DNA of 64,000 nucleotides from Taibaiella soli. GTDB taxonomy: Bacteria > Bacteroidota > Bacteroidia > Chitinophagales > Chitinophagaceae. The first letter of the stretch is position 1. Each line of letters opens with the position of its first letter. The position numbers and the translations under genes are program-made. A model generated the notes under the pieces. That model saw only the letters and a list, made by a program, of their open reading frames with translations. It was not told where the DNA came from and searched no databases. The stretch spans positions 193,818 to 257,817 of the forward strand of contig NZ_QKTW01000019.1 in the NCBI RefSeq assembly GCF_003236175.1, given 5' to 3'. Below, piece after piece: positions 1 to 7,319 of this stretch.

Positions 1-1030
1 GCGGAATCGTTACGTGGCTTTCATCTACCACCAACAAGAAATCATCCGGGAAATAATCAAGTAAGCAGAACGGACGTGTGCCGGGCCTGCGGCGATCCAG
101 GAAGCGGGAATAGTTTTCAATACCGCTACAGAAGCCCAGTTCGCGGATCATTTCCAGATCATAGTTTACGCGCTCTTTAATACGCTGCGCTTCCAGCGGC
201 TTACCGATACTTTTAAAATAATCGACCTGCGCATTCATCTCATCCTGGATTTCGTGCAGGATCTGTATCATCTGATCTTTCGGCGCCAGATAAAGGTTAG
301 CAGGAAAGATCGCCGCATTGCCCATTTTACCTATACGCTTGCCTGACTCGATTTCGAAGCTTTCGATCTCTTCAATTTCATCTCCGAAGAAAGTAATACG
401 ATAACCATAATCTACATAAGGCAGGTTAATGTCTACCGTATCGCCCTGCACACGGAAACTACCTCTGGTAAATTCCAGCTGACTGCGGGTGTACAATGAA
501 TTCACCAACTTGTGCAGGAATTGATTACGACCTACAGAATCGCCCTGATTAATACGGATAATACCATTGGCATATTCGGTCGGGTTACCCATACCATATA
601 TACAAGACACCGAAGCAACCACTATAATGTCCCGGCGGCCGCTCAGCAAGCTGGACGTTGCCCGCAGACGTAGCTTTTCCAGTTCATCGTTAATGGAAAG
701 GTCTTTTTCGATGTATGTATCGGAAGTAGGCATATACGCTTCCGGCTGATAATAATCGTAGTAGGAAACGAAATATTCTACTGCATTGTTTGGAAAGAAT
801 TGGCGGAATTCGCCATAGAGCTGTGCCACCAGCGTTTTGTTGTGCGTGAGTACAAGCGTCGGCTTTTTCACCTCCTGTATCACATTTGCCATTGTAAACG
901 TCTTTCCCGACCCTGTTACCCCCAGTAATGTCTGAAACTGTTCTTCTTCATTAATTCCCTTCACCAACTGACGTATTGCTTCCGGCTGATCACCCGCCGG
1001 AGCATACGGACGTTCTATGTTAAAGCTCAT
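1..1030 (-). CDS. uvrB: UvrABC excinuclease subunit B (partial, N-terminal half)
   Basis: UvrB is the DNA-damage verification and loading subunit of nucleotide excision repair: it receives DNA from UvrA and recruits UvrC. I translated the reverse strand from the ATG at 1030; it begins MSFNIERPYAPAGDQPEAIR and has the P-loop GVTGSGKTFT, the helicase motif THNKTLVAQLYGEF and the beta-hairpin region YFVSYYDYYQPEAYMP that clamps DNA. The reading frame stays open to base 1, where DESH of the Walker B motif is visible, so about 343 residues are present of a family length near 670. The truncation is only the window edge. The 450-bp upstream spacer carries unusual repeats (1158-1432). No SOS-type operator was recognised. 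Confidence 0.97.
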   Translation of the reverse strand, partial: MSFNIERPYAPAGDQPEAIRQLVKGINEEEQFQTLLGVTGSGKTFTMANVIQEVKKPTLVLTHNKTLVAQLYGEFRQFFPNNAVEYFVSYYDYYQPEAYMPTSDTYIEKDLSINDELEKLRLRATSSLLSGRRDIIVVASVSCIYGMGNPTEYANGIIRINQGDSVGRNQFLHKLVNSLYTRSQLEFTRGSFRVQGDTVDINLPYVDYGYRITFFGDEIEEIESFEIESGKRIGKMGNAAIFPANLYLAPKDQMIQILHEIQDEMNAQVDYFKSIGKPLEAQRIKERVNYDLEMIRELGFCSGIENYSRFLDRRRPGTRPFCLLDYFPDDFLLVVDESHVTIP

Positions 1031-1157
1031 ATAAACGAATTTCGGCTTTTTTTGTCATTCCTCGCGCAAGGGCGGTTTCGTCAAAAGTGAAACGTCAAAC
1101 GTCAAAATACAGCGCATACACCGGTCGCATAAAACACTGCCCGGCGCGAGTTCTTCA

Positions 1158-1239
1158 ACTAGTACGTACTAGTCATAGAAATAGTACGTATTAGTTGGGC
1201 AAATAGTACGTACTAGTTGAGGAAATAGTACGTACTATT
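1158..1239. repeat. Four 22-bp iterons with palindromic core
   Basis: Cores TAGTACGTAYTAGT begin at 1160, 1182, 1204 and 1226, an exact 22-bp period. The first copy extends to the perfect 16-bp palindrome ACTAGTACGTACTAGT (1158-1173); the others have one or two changes. The spacers are A-rich (ending GAAA, CAAA, GAAA). The array lies 128-209 bp upstream of the uvrB start. Function unknown; it could be a multi-site protein-binding array. Confidence 0.85.
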
Positions 1240-1247
1240 TTTCAGTG

Positions 1248-1432
1248 CTGTTCGAGATGTTAGCGTCAGCGCATCTCGAACGACTGATGATAAGGATCTC
1301 TGATCCGTTTTTTTGAATAAAGACCAGGATTGAAAATCCGCTGTTCGAGATGTTAGCATCAGCGCATCTCGAACGACTGATGACGAGGATCTCTGATCCG
1401 TTTTTTTGAATAAAGACCAGGATTGAAAATCC
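1248..1432. repeat. Two 93-bp tandem direct repeats containing hairpins
   Basis: Copy 1 is 1248-1340 and copy 2 is 1341-1432; they differ at only a few positions. Each copy contains a 10-bp inverted repeat GTTCGAGATG/CATCTCGAAC with a 12-nt loop, a small hairpin GGATC-TCT-GATCC followed by seven T, and GGATT-GAA-AATCC. Because 93 is a multiple of three, reading frames stay open across both copies and make spurious repetitive ORFs. No coding signal is seen. Confidence 0.85.
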
Positions 1433-1482
1433 CACGTTAGCCGAACGGCAATAAGTTTTGACATTTCACGTTTGCCGTTTCA

Positions 1483-2517
1483 CTAACCTAGCACCCAGCA
1501 ACTATAGTGATTCAAATAGTGATTAATGAAAATAACTTTCTTAATCGAGGAGGGTTTTTCACCTGCGATCAGTAATTGATCCGGAACAATATTCTTTTGC
1601 ACCATCTCCGTAATGAACGCCAGGCCCAGCGCGCTGCTGGTTCCGAACTCACCCGTCTGATGTTTATAGGCAGCAATTGGTTGTTTGGAAAAATACTGTT
1701 GCTGTAACTCGTTGTACAAGCCCGTGTGTTCATCACCACTTTTACCAAAAACAACCAGATCAGCATTTACGTTTTCAAAACCCAGCGCGGCAAATTGTTC
1801 CAATGCCTGCTCTATATTTTTAGCTTTAAATAAATGCAGCTGTTCCACTTTCAGTGCATTTGCCGAAGGCTTTAAACTCACCGTCATAAACGCTGCACCT
1901 TCGCCCGCAACAGTTCCATTTAAAGACTGCTGCAATAAATACTCTGGTTTTACACTTTCAGTAGTATAAACACCTGCACGCTGCATCAGCGTTTCACTGG
2001 TATTAATTAATTCATCTAAACCACCAGCCAATACCACCTGGTCTGGATGCTGCTGCAGATATAATTGCGTATTGATGAGCGCGTGTTCAAATGAATGACC
2101 ACGATGCACATAAGTGAGATTATGTCCGTGACAGCCGAGTAACAACGCTATCTGTCCCGCTACGGTATTATGCGTAGATTGTATAAACGCCGTTGGTGTA
2201 AGCATTTGCTCGTTCTGCGTCACCAGTTTATTCAAGAAGGTTTCCGTGTCTTGCAGACAGCCCATTGCAGTACCAACAGATATTGCATCTGGCTGCTCAA
2301 TACCGGCATTTTTCAATGCAAGCCTGGTAGCAGCAATGCCCATACGCACTACTTTGCTCATACGACGCAATTGCATCGGCGGAATCATGCCTGTATAATC
2401 CGGTTCTTGCGCATTCAGACGATTACCTTCGTAAGAAAAAGCCTCCGGTAAAAATCCGTCTTCCTTTTGTGTGCCAGCTGCACTGATCCATCCTGCGCTG
2501 TGTATATACAAATCCAT
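1483..2517 (-). CDS. Ketosynthase-like chain length factor (no active-site Cys)
   Basis: This is a thiolase-fold beta-ketoacyl synthase homologue of 344 residues. The N-terminal domain fits the ketosynthase family (SVGTAMGCLQDTETFL, QSTHNTVAGQIALLLGC, VVLAGGLDEL), but where active enzymes have TACSS this protein reads LTYVHRGHSFEHAL, so there is no nucleophilic Cys. Such proteins usually pair with an active ketosynthase as the chain length factor that sets polyketide or polyene length, and the active partner lies immediately upstream (2520-3716). I chose the ATG at 2517, three bases past the upstream stop; ATG 2526 (MLNMDL) overlaps that stop and is a close alternative. Last gene of the five-gene minus-strand cassette. 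Partner role is inference. Confidence 0.85.
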   Translation of the reverse strand: MDLYIHSAGWISAAGTQKEDGFLPEAFSYEGNRLNAQEPDYTGMIPPMQLRRMSKVVRMGIAATRLALKNAGIEQPDAISVGTAMGCLQDTETFLNKLVTQNEQMLTPTAFIQSTHNTVAGQIALLLGCHGHNLTYVHRGHSFEHALINTQLYLQQHPDQVVLAGGLDELINTSETLMQRAGVYTTESVKPEYLLQQSLNGTVAGEGAAFMTVSLKPSANALKVEQLHLFKAKNIEQALEQFAALGFENVNADLVVFGKSGDEHTGLYNELQQQYFSKQPIAAYKHQTGEFGTSSALGLAFITEMVQKNIVPDQLLIAGEKPSSIKKVIFINHYLNHYSCWVLG

Positions 2518-2519
2518 GT

Positions 2520-3716
2520 TTAGCATTTTGAGAAAACCAAAGACGAACAATTACCACCGAAACCAAATGAATTGGAAAGTACATGCTGAATGTCCTGCCC
2601 GGTCTTTAATTCTGTAACCGGCTGCCAGCTGATATCTTCCATTGGCGTTTCAAAGCGGAGATTCGGATAAACAATACCATCACGAATGCTGAGCACGCTG
2701 AAAACGGCTTCTACTCCGGCGGCTGCACCTAGTGTGTGACCGGTGTATGCTTTGGTTGAAGACGCCATCGGAATATTACTGCCAAATATTTGCTCGATTG
2801 CTTTGCCTTCGGAACTATCATTGTTTGCCGTTCCCGTTCCGTGAAGATTGATGTAGCTGATATCTTTTGCCTCAATACCTGCAATCTTCATTGCGCCCTG
2901 CATTGCTAATTTATTGCCGATTCCATCTGGTGACGAAGCAGTCTGATGATACGCATCGTTGGCATTGGCATAACCGCTGAGCGTACAAATAGCTTTGGCG
3001 TTACATTGCTGCATCGCTTTCTCACTCATCAATACCACGTAACCCGCACCCTCTCCGAGATTCAAACCACGACGGTTTTGATCGAACGGTTGACAAGGCT
3101 GCTTATCGAGGATCATCAACGTATTAAATCCATTAAGTGTAAACTTCGACAAGCAATCCGCACCGCCTGCAATCGCAATATCAAGCATACCATTTCCGAT
3201 CATTTGCGCCGCCATCATAATACTGTTCGCAGAAGAAGAACAAGCAGTACTGATTGTCGTAACGAAATCGTGAATATCGAGTGCTTCAGCGACCAGCTCT
3301 GTTATGGCACCACATTCGTGATTGACGAACATGGCATTTTCACCAGTGTTATTGTCTTTTAAATATTCAGGATAAAATTGTTCGGTCAAATCCATTCCGC
3401 CAACAGTATTCGCAGAGAAAAAACCGGTGCGTAACCCTTTCGCAGTTTCCTGAAACGGTAACCATGCTTCTTTTGCAGCAATCATACTCAATAATGCGGT
3501 ACGTGGCCATTGTTGATCCACATCAGCCATTTTAGCAAGATCTTCGTTGCTGAATTTCACTTCCGCCACAGGCAATTCATCCTGCCAATGTGTTTGTAAA
3601 AAACGGGCTTTATCAATCCCCGGCGTTTTATTCACCAGCGAAGCAAGACAACTGGCCGTATTCATACCGATCGCGCTGATAATGCCTGTACCCACAATGT
3701 ATGCCGATTGTTTCAT
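2520..3716 (-). CDS. Beta-ketoacyl-ACP synthase, FabF-like
   Basis: This decarboxylating Claisen condensing enzyme extends an acyl chain on acyl carrier protein. All catalytic residues are visible: Cys159 in ISTACSSS, His292 in LHGTGTANND, Lys322 and His327 in SSTKAYTGHTLGA, and the C-terminal NSFGFGGNCSSLVF. Length 398, normal for FabF-type enzymes. The neighbours (Cys-less partner downstream, half-size ketosynthase-like protein, flavin enzyme and methyltransferase upstream) place it in secondary metabolism, most like flexirubin or aryl-polyene pigment clusters, rather than housekeeping fatty-acid synthesis. It starts 10 bp after the upstream stop. No acyl carrier protein or dehydratase is adjacent, so partners must be encoded elsewhere. 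Confidence 0.93.
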   Translation of the reverse strand: MKQSAYIVGTGIISAIGMNTASCLASLVNKTPGIDKARFLQTHWQDELPVAEVKFSNEDLAKMADVDQQWPRTALLSMIAAKEAWLPFQETAKGLRTGFFSANTVGGMDLTEQFYPEYLKDNNTGENAMFVNHECGAITELVAEALDIHDFVTTISTACSSSANSIMMAAQMIGNGMLDIAIAGGADCLSKFTLNGFNTLMILDKQPCQPFDQNRRGLNLGEGAGYVVLMSEKAMQQCNAKAICTLSGYANANDAYHQTASSPDGIGNKLAMQGAMKIAGIEAKDISYINLHGTGTANNDSSEGKAIEQIFGSNIPMASSTKAYTGHTLGAAAGVEAVFSVLSIRDGIVYPNLRFETPMEDISWQPVTELKTGQDIQHVLSNSFGFGGNCSSLVFSKC

Positions 3717-3726
3717 GAAGCTGTTC

Positions 3727-4344
3727 TTATTGTTTATAGAGCGTTTCTAAATGTGCTGCAGTGAATGCAACGCCCTGTTTATTTTTTTCAATCCAGAAAA
3801 GACAAAGGTCTGCACCCGCATCTGTTGCATCTACATAGCCACACAGGCAAGCATCTACATCTTTATTTTTCATCAGATCGTTTACCCAAAATTGAATGGA
3901 TTCACCGTCAAACCCGTCTGTAACCTGCGATAATTGTTCACCTTTAAAACCATGCCGGATACAGATTTCACCGAGCATGATGTTTGGCAAAGTATACACA
4001 AACAACGCCGGACTGGCTATCTGGGAAACGGTCTGCAAGTATTTCTTATCTACTTCCAGACAGCCTTGTGTCGTCATCAGCACTACGCCAATTTTATTTT
4101 TATCCAGTCCCTCGTAAATAAACCCTTCTTGTTTAGCTTGTTTGGAAAGCAAAATTTCAGCCCCAAGCCACGCCCATTTCGATAACACGTCCATCTTGAA
4201 AAATTTCAGGTACGGATGTTCCAATGCACGATACCATTCGTCGGGTTGCCAACCGGCTGTTGACGACAAAAGCGGAGTATTGTCTTTCTCCGCTTTTGTT
4301 TTATTAATGCGCACATAGTGCAATATGGTCAAATGATCATTCAT
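3727..4344 (-). CDS. Half-size ketosynthase-like protein
   Basis: A 205-residue protein that looks like the N-terminal half of a thiolase fold: GVVLMTTQGCLEVDKKYLQ, then PNIMLGEICIRHGFKGEQ, then VDACLCGYVDATDAG, in the order of the ketosynthase N-terminal domain. It has no TACSS nucleophile, no HGTGT and no C-terminal domain, so it cannot be an independent condensing enzyme. Small ketosynthase-like proteins of this sort occur beside the ketosynthase and chain length factor in aryl-polyene and flexirubin clusters; their role is not established. Its ATG at 4344 overlaps the stop of the upstream flavoprotein by one base (TAATG), indicating translational coupling. Alternative: a plain hypothetical protein. 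Confidence 0.75.
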   Translation of the reverse strand: MNDHLTILHYVRINKTKAEKDNTPLLSSTAGWQPDEWYRALEHPYLKFFKMDVLSKWAWLGAEILLSKQAKQEGFIYEGLDKNKIGVVLMTTQGCLEVDKKYLQTVSQIASPALFVYTLPNIMLGEICIRHGFKGEQLSQVTDGFDGESIQFWVNDLMKNKDVDACLCGYVDATDAGADLCLFWIEKNKQGVAFTAAHLETLYKQ

Positions 4345-5585
4345 TATGCATTCGTTTGCTGCGTATCGAGATAGCGCGCCAAAGTTCGCACATTCTTTTC
4401 GTGATTTTTTACAAACGGATTGTTTTCATCCCAAACATAACCTGCCAGTACAGAGCAAATCTGAGCCATGATGTCGGGATTGCGGTTTTCTGCGAAGAAC
4501 ACTTTAAACAAAGTACCGTCGTACCAGCCGTTTACATAAGTGCGGAATACATCTACGCCGAGCTGCATTTTCTTCATGTAATCGTTTTCCCAATCGATCT
4601 CTTCACCTTTCAGATGACGGATCACCAGGTTAGCAGCCATCTGCGCTGAAACCGAAGCCAGTGTTACACCTGAAGAGAATACCGGATCAAGGAATTCGGT
4701 AACGTTGCCCGTCAGCACAAAACCTTTTCCGTAGAAAGTATCTGTTGTTGAGCTCCAGCTCTGCAGTGTACGTGGCTGTTCCCACGCCAGTTCAGAATCA
4801 CCGAAACGATCCTTCAATTCAGGCTGTGCCGCAAGCAATTTGCGATACATCGTTGCCATATCTTCACTTTCGTACTTCTCAAAAAATTCCGGATCACCTA
4901 CATAACCGACCGATGTATTTCCGTTAGAGAAAGGAATTACCCAGATCCATGTTTTCGGATCGTGTACATAAATAATAATGCGGTTTGGTTCGAAAGCCTC
5001 GCTGCGTTTAGGATCGGTGATATGGCAGAAAACCGCTCTGCGCGGAGCCTGTGTAGATTCTCTGTTTAAACCGAACAGTGTGGGAATCACGCGGCCATAG
5101 CCACTGCCGTCAATAATAAACCGGGCTTGTATTTTTTCTTCACTGCCATCAGCCGTTTTCACCGTAGTGATACTATGGTCATCGAATATCTGAACGTCTG
5201 TAACTTCTGTCTGATAAGCAATATCAACGCCTTTGCGCACTATTTCATCCGCCAGCACTTTATCAAACTCTGCGCGGGGAACCTGCCAGGTCCAACGCCA
5301 GCCGTCGGTAAACTGCTGCGAAAAATTGAAATCGCAAATCTGATCATTCATCACAAATTTGGCGCCGTCCTTCTGCTGAAAGTTTTTCGCTTTCACAGCA
5401 TCCAGCAATTCTGCTTCTTCCAACGCTTCCATGCAGCGTGGCAATAAACTTTCGCCGATCACAAAGCGCGGAAAAGTCATTTTTTCTACTACCTGAACTT
5501 TCAACCCTGCCTTATGCAATATGGCGGCTGCAATACTTCCTGACGGACCTGCTCCAATTACCAGAACATCAACGTTTTTCTGCAT
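4344..5585 (-). CDS. FAD-dependent halogenase-like oxidoreductase
   Basis: A 413-residue flavoprotein of the tryptophan-halogenase / geranylgeranyl-reductase superfamily. The FAD-binding GAGPSG is at residues 11-16. The halogenase-type WxWxIP signature is present as WIWVIP (213-218), and FLDPVFSSGVTLAS matches the second flavin-contact region. A KDGAKF segment (72-77) lies about where halogenases carry the Lys that delivers HOCl, but I cannot align it without tools. In flexirubin-type clusters such enzymes are thought to halogenate or hydroxylate the aryl head group. First member of the coupled set with the half-size ketosynthase; the methyltransferase lies 39 bp upstream. Whether it halogenates or only oxidises is open. 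Confidence 0.87.
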   Translation of the reverse strand: MQKNVDVLVIGAGPSGSIAAAILHKAGLKVQVVEKMTFPRFVIGESLLPRCMEALEEAELLDAVKAKNFQQKDGAKFVMNDQICDFNFSQQFTDGWRWTWQVPRAEFDKVLADEIVRKGVDIAYQTEVTDVQIFDDHSITTVKTADGSEEKIQARFIIDGSGYGRVIPTLFGLNRESTQAPRRAVFCHITDPKRSEAFEPNRIIIYVHDPKTWIWVIPFSNGNTSVGYVGDPEFFEKYESEDMATMYRKLLAAQPELKDRFGDSELAWEQPRTLQSWSSTTDTFYGKGFVLTGNVTEFLDPVFSSGVTLASVSAQMAANLVIRHLKGEEIDWENDYMKKMQLGVDVFRTYVNGWYDGTLFKVFFAENRNPDIMAQICSVLAGYVWDENNPFVKNHEKNVRTLARYLDTQQTNA

Positions 5586-5624
5586 GCTAATAGAGATTAT
5601 ATTTTAGAAATAATTTCGGAACAG

Positions 5625-6716
5625 TTATTTTTTCTTCAACACCAATATAGTGTGACTCACCCCCAAATTATCAATATCTTTTGTTACTTCAAAACCTGCC
5701 CGATCGACCAATTTCAAAAAAACAGCACTATCGTACATCTGGCTGTTGCCATTGGCCATAGTGGTAAAATATAACGAAGTCATTTGCAGGCTAAATGCCG
5801 ATGCTTCAAACTTCTGACGATCCCAAAAAGTTTCGTTGATAAACACGTGGCCATTGTCAGGCAATGCTTCATGGCATTTCTGCAAAATCGAAACGATTTC
5901 GTCGTCAGCAAAGCAATCGAGAAACTGACTCATCCAGATAATATCAAATCCTGTGGGCAGTCTGGACGCTGCATCCAGCACATTGCAGGTATGATAAGAA
6001 ACACGGTCACCGAATCCTTCGGCTTCTATATTCTTCTGTGCTACGTTCAGTTGCACCTGCAAGTCCACTAAACCGACATGCACTTCTTTATCATAGTTCA
6101 GACAAGAGAGTGTAAATTTTCCAGTGTTTGCACCGATGTCCATTACTTTTTTCGGTGCAGATTCAAACACTATTGGTAACGCTTCAGGAAAAGCATTATC
6201 GGAATAATAATGGTCAAAGTTAAACCAGCTGCTATGCGCAGGTTCGGGGAGTATGGAAAGTCCCTGATAGATGGTATCCCAGCTGCCGAGATGTCTCAGG
6301 CCACGCGGTTTTCCGTCGGTCAGACTTTGATCCAGATCTTGCGCGCCATCATAACACACATCACGCATAAAATCGGCATTTACACGTGTCATCGGATGAT
6401 TCAGGAAGAAATGACCCAGTTTCGATAGAAAATATTTGTCTTCTTTGCGATAAACAAGCTTTATGCCCAGTCCTGCTTCCAGTAAAATCCGCAGCGTGTA
6501 GTGCGGCAAATTCAATTTTGCTTCCAGCGCTTCAATGGTGATTCCATTTTGGCGGGAGGCTTCTACTTCTTTCAGAATTCCTTTATCTCTCAAAAGCATG
6601 GAAGCCTGAAATACATATGGGGCAAATGCTATAAACTGCGCCTGCGAAATAGCTTCGAGGGCACTCATTTTATCGTCTTCAAACAATGCGGGCTTTTTTA
6701 CTGATACTTCCGACAT
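5625..6716 (-). CDS. SAM-dependent methyltransferase (O-methyltransferase-like)
   Basis: A 363-residue class I methyltransferase with an N-terminal winged-helix dimerisation region (about residues 25-100: LRDKGILKEVE, ILLEAGLGIKL) as in small-molecule O-methyltransferases, followed by the SAM fold. Motif I is VMDIGANTGKFTLSC; GLVDLQVQLNVAQ supplies the acidic residue for the ribose; CNVLD and FDIIWMSQFLDCF follow. It is the first gene of the five-gene minus-strand cassette and probably methylates an intermediate or the aryl head group of the product. The substrate cannot be deduced. No clear promoter was found in the short upstream spacer. Confidence 0.87.
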   Translation of the reverse strand: MSEVSVKKPALFEDDKMSALEAISQAQFIAFAPYVFQASMLLRDKGILKEVEASRQNGITIEALEAKLNLPHYTLRILLEAGLGIKLVYRKEDKYFLSKLGHFFLNHPMTRVNADFMRDVCYDGAQDLDQSLTDGKPRGLRHLGSWDTIYQGLSILPEPAHSSWFNFDHYYSDNAFPEALPIVFESAPKKVMDIGANTGKFTLSCLNYDKEVHVGLVDLQVQLNVAQKNIEAEGFGDRVSYHTCNVLDAASRLPTGFDIIWMSQFLDCFADDEIVSILQKCHEALPDNGHVFINETFWDRQKFEASAFSLQMTSLYFTTMANGNSQMYDSAVFLKLVDRAGFEVTKDIDNLGVSHTILVLKKK

Positions 6717-6854
6717 ACAATCTAATTATTTTAAAACAGGGAATCCTGGCGTTTTCAACGCGCAATTTAACTGAAACGTCGGAATCTCGGATCGCTGATG
6801 TTTGATTTTTTGATTTTCGGCGGCTGTTCGCAGCCAAACAGAAAACAAAGAAAA

Positions 6855-6886
6855 ACGGTCGGACGACTTTGGAGCCATCCGACCGT
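6855..6886 (-). terminator. Rho-independent terminator downstream of cytochrome c gene
   Basis: A 9-bp stem, ACGGTCGGA (6855-6863) with TCCGACCGT (6878-6886), has a 14-nt loop and is followed on the minus strand by TTTTTCTTTG. It ends the lepB-cytochrome c transcript. Its stem resembles the hairpin at 39681-39712. Confidence 0.8.
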
Positions 6887-6919
6887 GTACTTTTTTATTT
6901 TTGAATTTTGACTTCAAGT

Positions 6920-7315
6920 CTATATATCACCATTTTTCAGGTAATCCACAATCTTATTCAATTCATCATCCGTCAGATTCGGGAACGGTGTCATTACCGT
7001 ACTCGCCCATTTATGAAACAGATCCGTCGTATACTGATCGCCTGAAGCGATCACTGCGGAACTATTGCGGATAAAGGCTTTCATCTTCGTCGTGTCATTA
7101 TTCCATCTATCGAACACACCTTCCAGCTTCGGGCCGGTTTTATCTTGCTTCATATCGTGACAGATCGCACAGTTGTTGACAAAAAGAGCTTTTCCTTCAC
7201 TCATTTTAGGAGTCTCTGTATATGGATTAGAAGAAGTATTGTTTCCCGAATTGTTACAGGCAAAAAAATACGTACTTGCCACCAGTGCAGATAAGATCAA
7301 TAAACGTCGTTTCAT
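6920..7315 (-). CDS. Class I cytochrome c, lipoprotein
   Basis: A periplasmic electron carrier of 131 residues. The N-terminus is a lipoprotein signal (MKRRLLILSALVASTYFFAC) with Cys20 as the lipidated residue, so it should be membrane anchored. One haem-binding site, NCAICHDM (CxxCH), is present; the distal ligand is probably the Met in STVMTPFPNL. The rest (ALFVNNC, GPKLEGVF, LTDDELNKIVDYL) is the usual mono-haem cytochrome c fold. It lies four bases after signal peptidase I on the same strand, so the two are probably co-transcribed, and is followed by a terminator. The redox partner is unknown. Confidence 0.92.
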   Translation of the reverse strand: MKRRLLILSALVASTYFFACNNSGNNTSSNPYTETPKMSEGKALFVNNCAICHDMKQDKTGPKLEGVFDRWNNDTTKMKAFIRNSSAVIASGDQYTTDLFHKWASTVMTPFPNLTDDELNKIVDYLKNGDI

Positions 7316-7319
7316 GAAA

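Noticed and set aside
1158-1239. Possible chromosomal origin with DnaA boxes
   Set aside because: No TTATCCACA-like boxes and no dnaA or dnaN neighbours; the iteron core is unrelated.
1248-1432. Possible CRISPR array
   Set aside because: Only two units of 93 bp with no unique spacers; not CRISPR-like.
1213-1464. Open frame with internally repeated protein sequence on the minus strand
   Set aside because: It is the 93-bp tandem DNA repeat read in frame (93 is divisible by three); two overlapping frames are both open, and there is no protein-like composition.
6726-6917. 63-residue minus-strand open frame
   Set aside because: It runs through the terminator hairpin at 6855-6886 and has no recognisable features.
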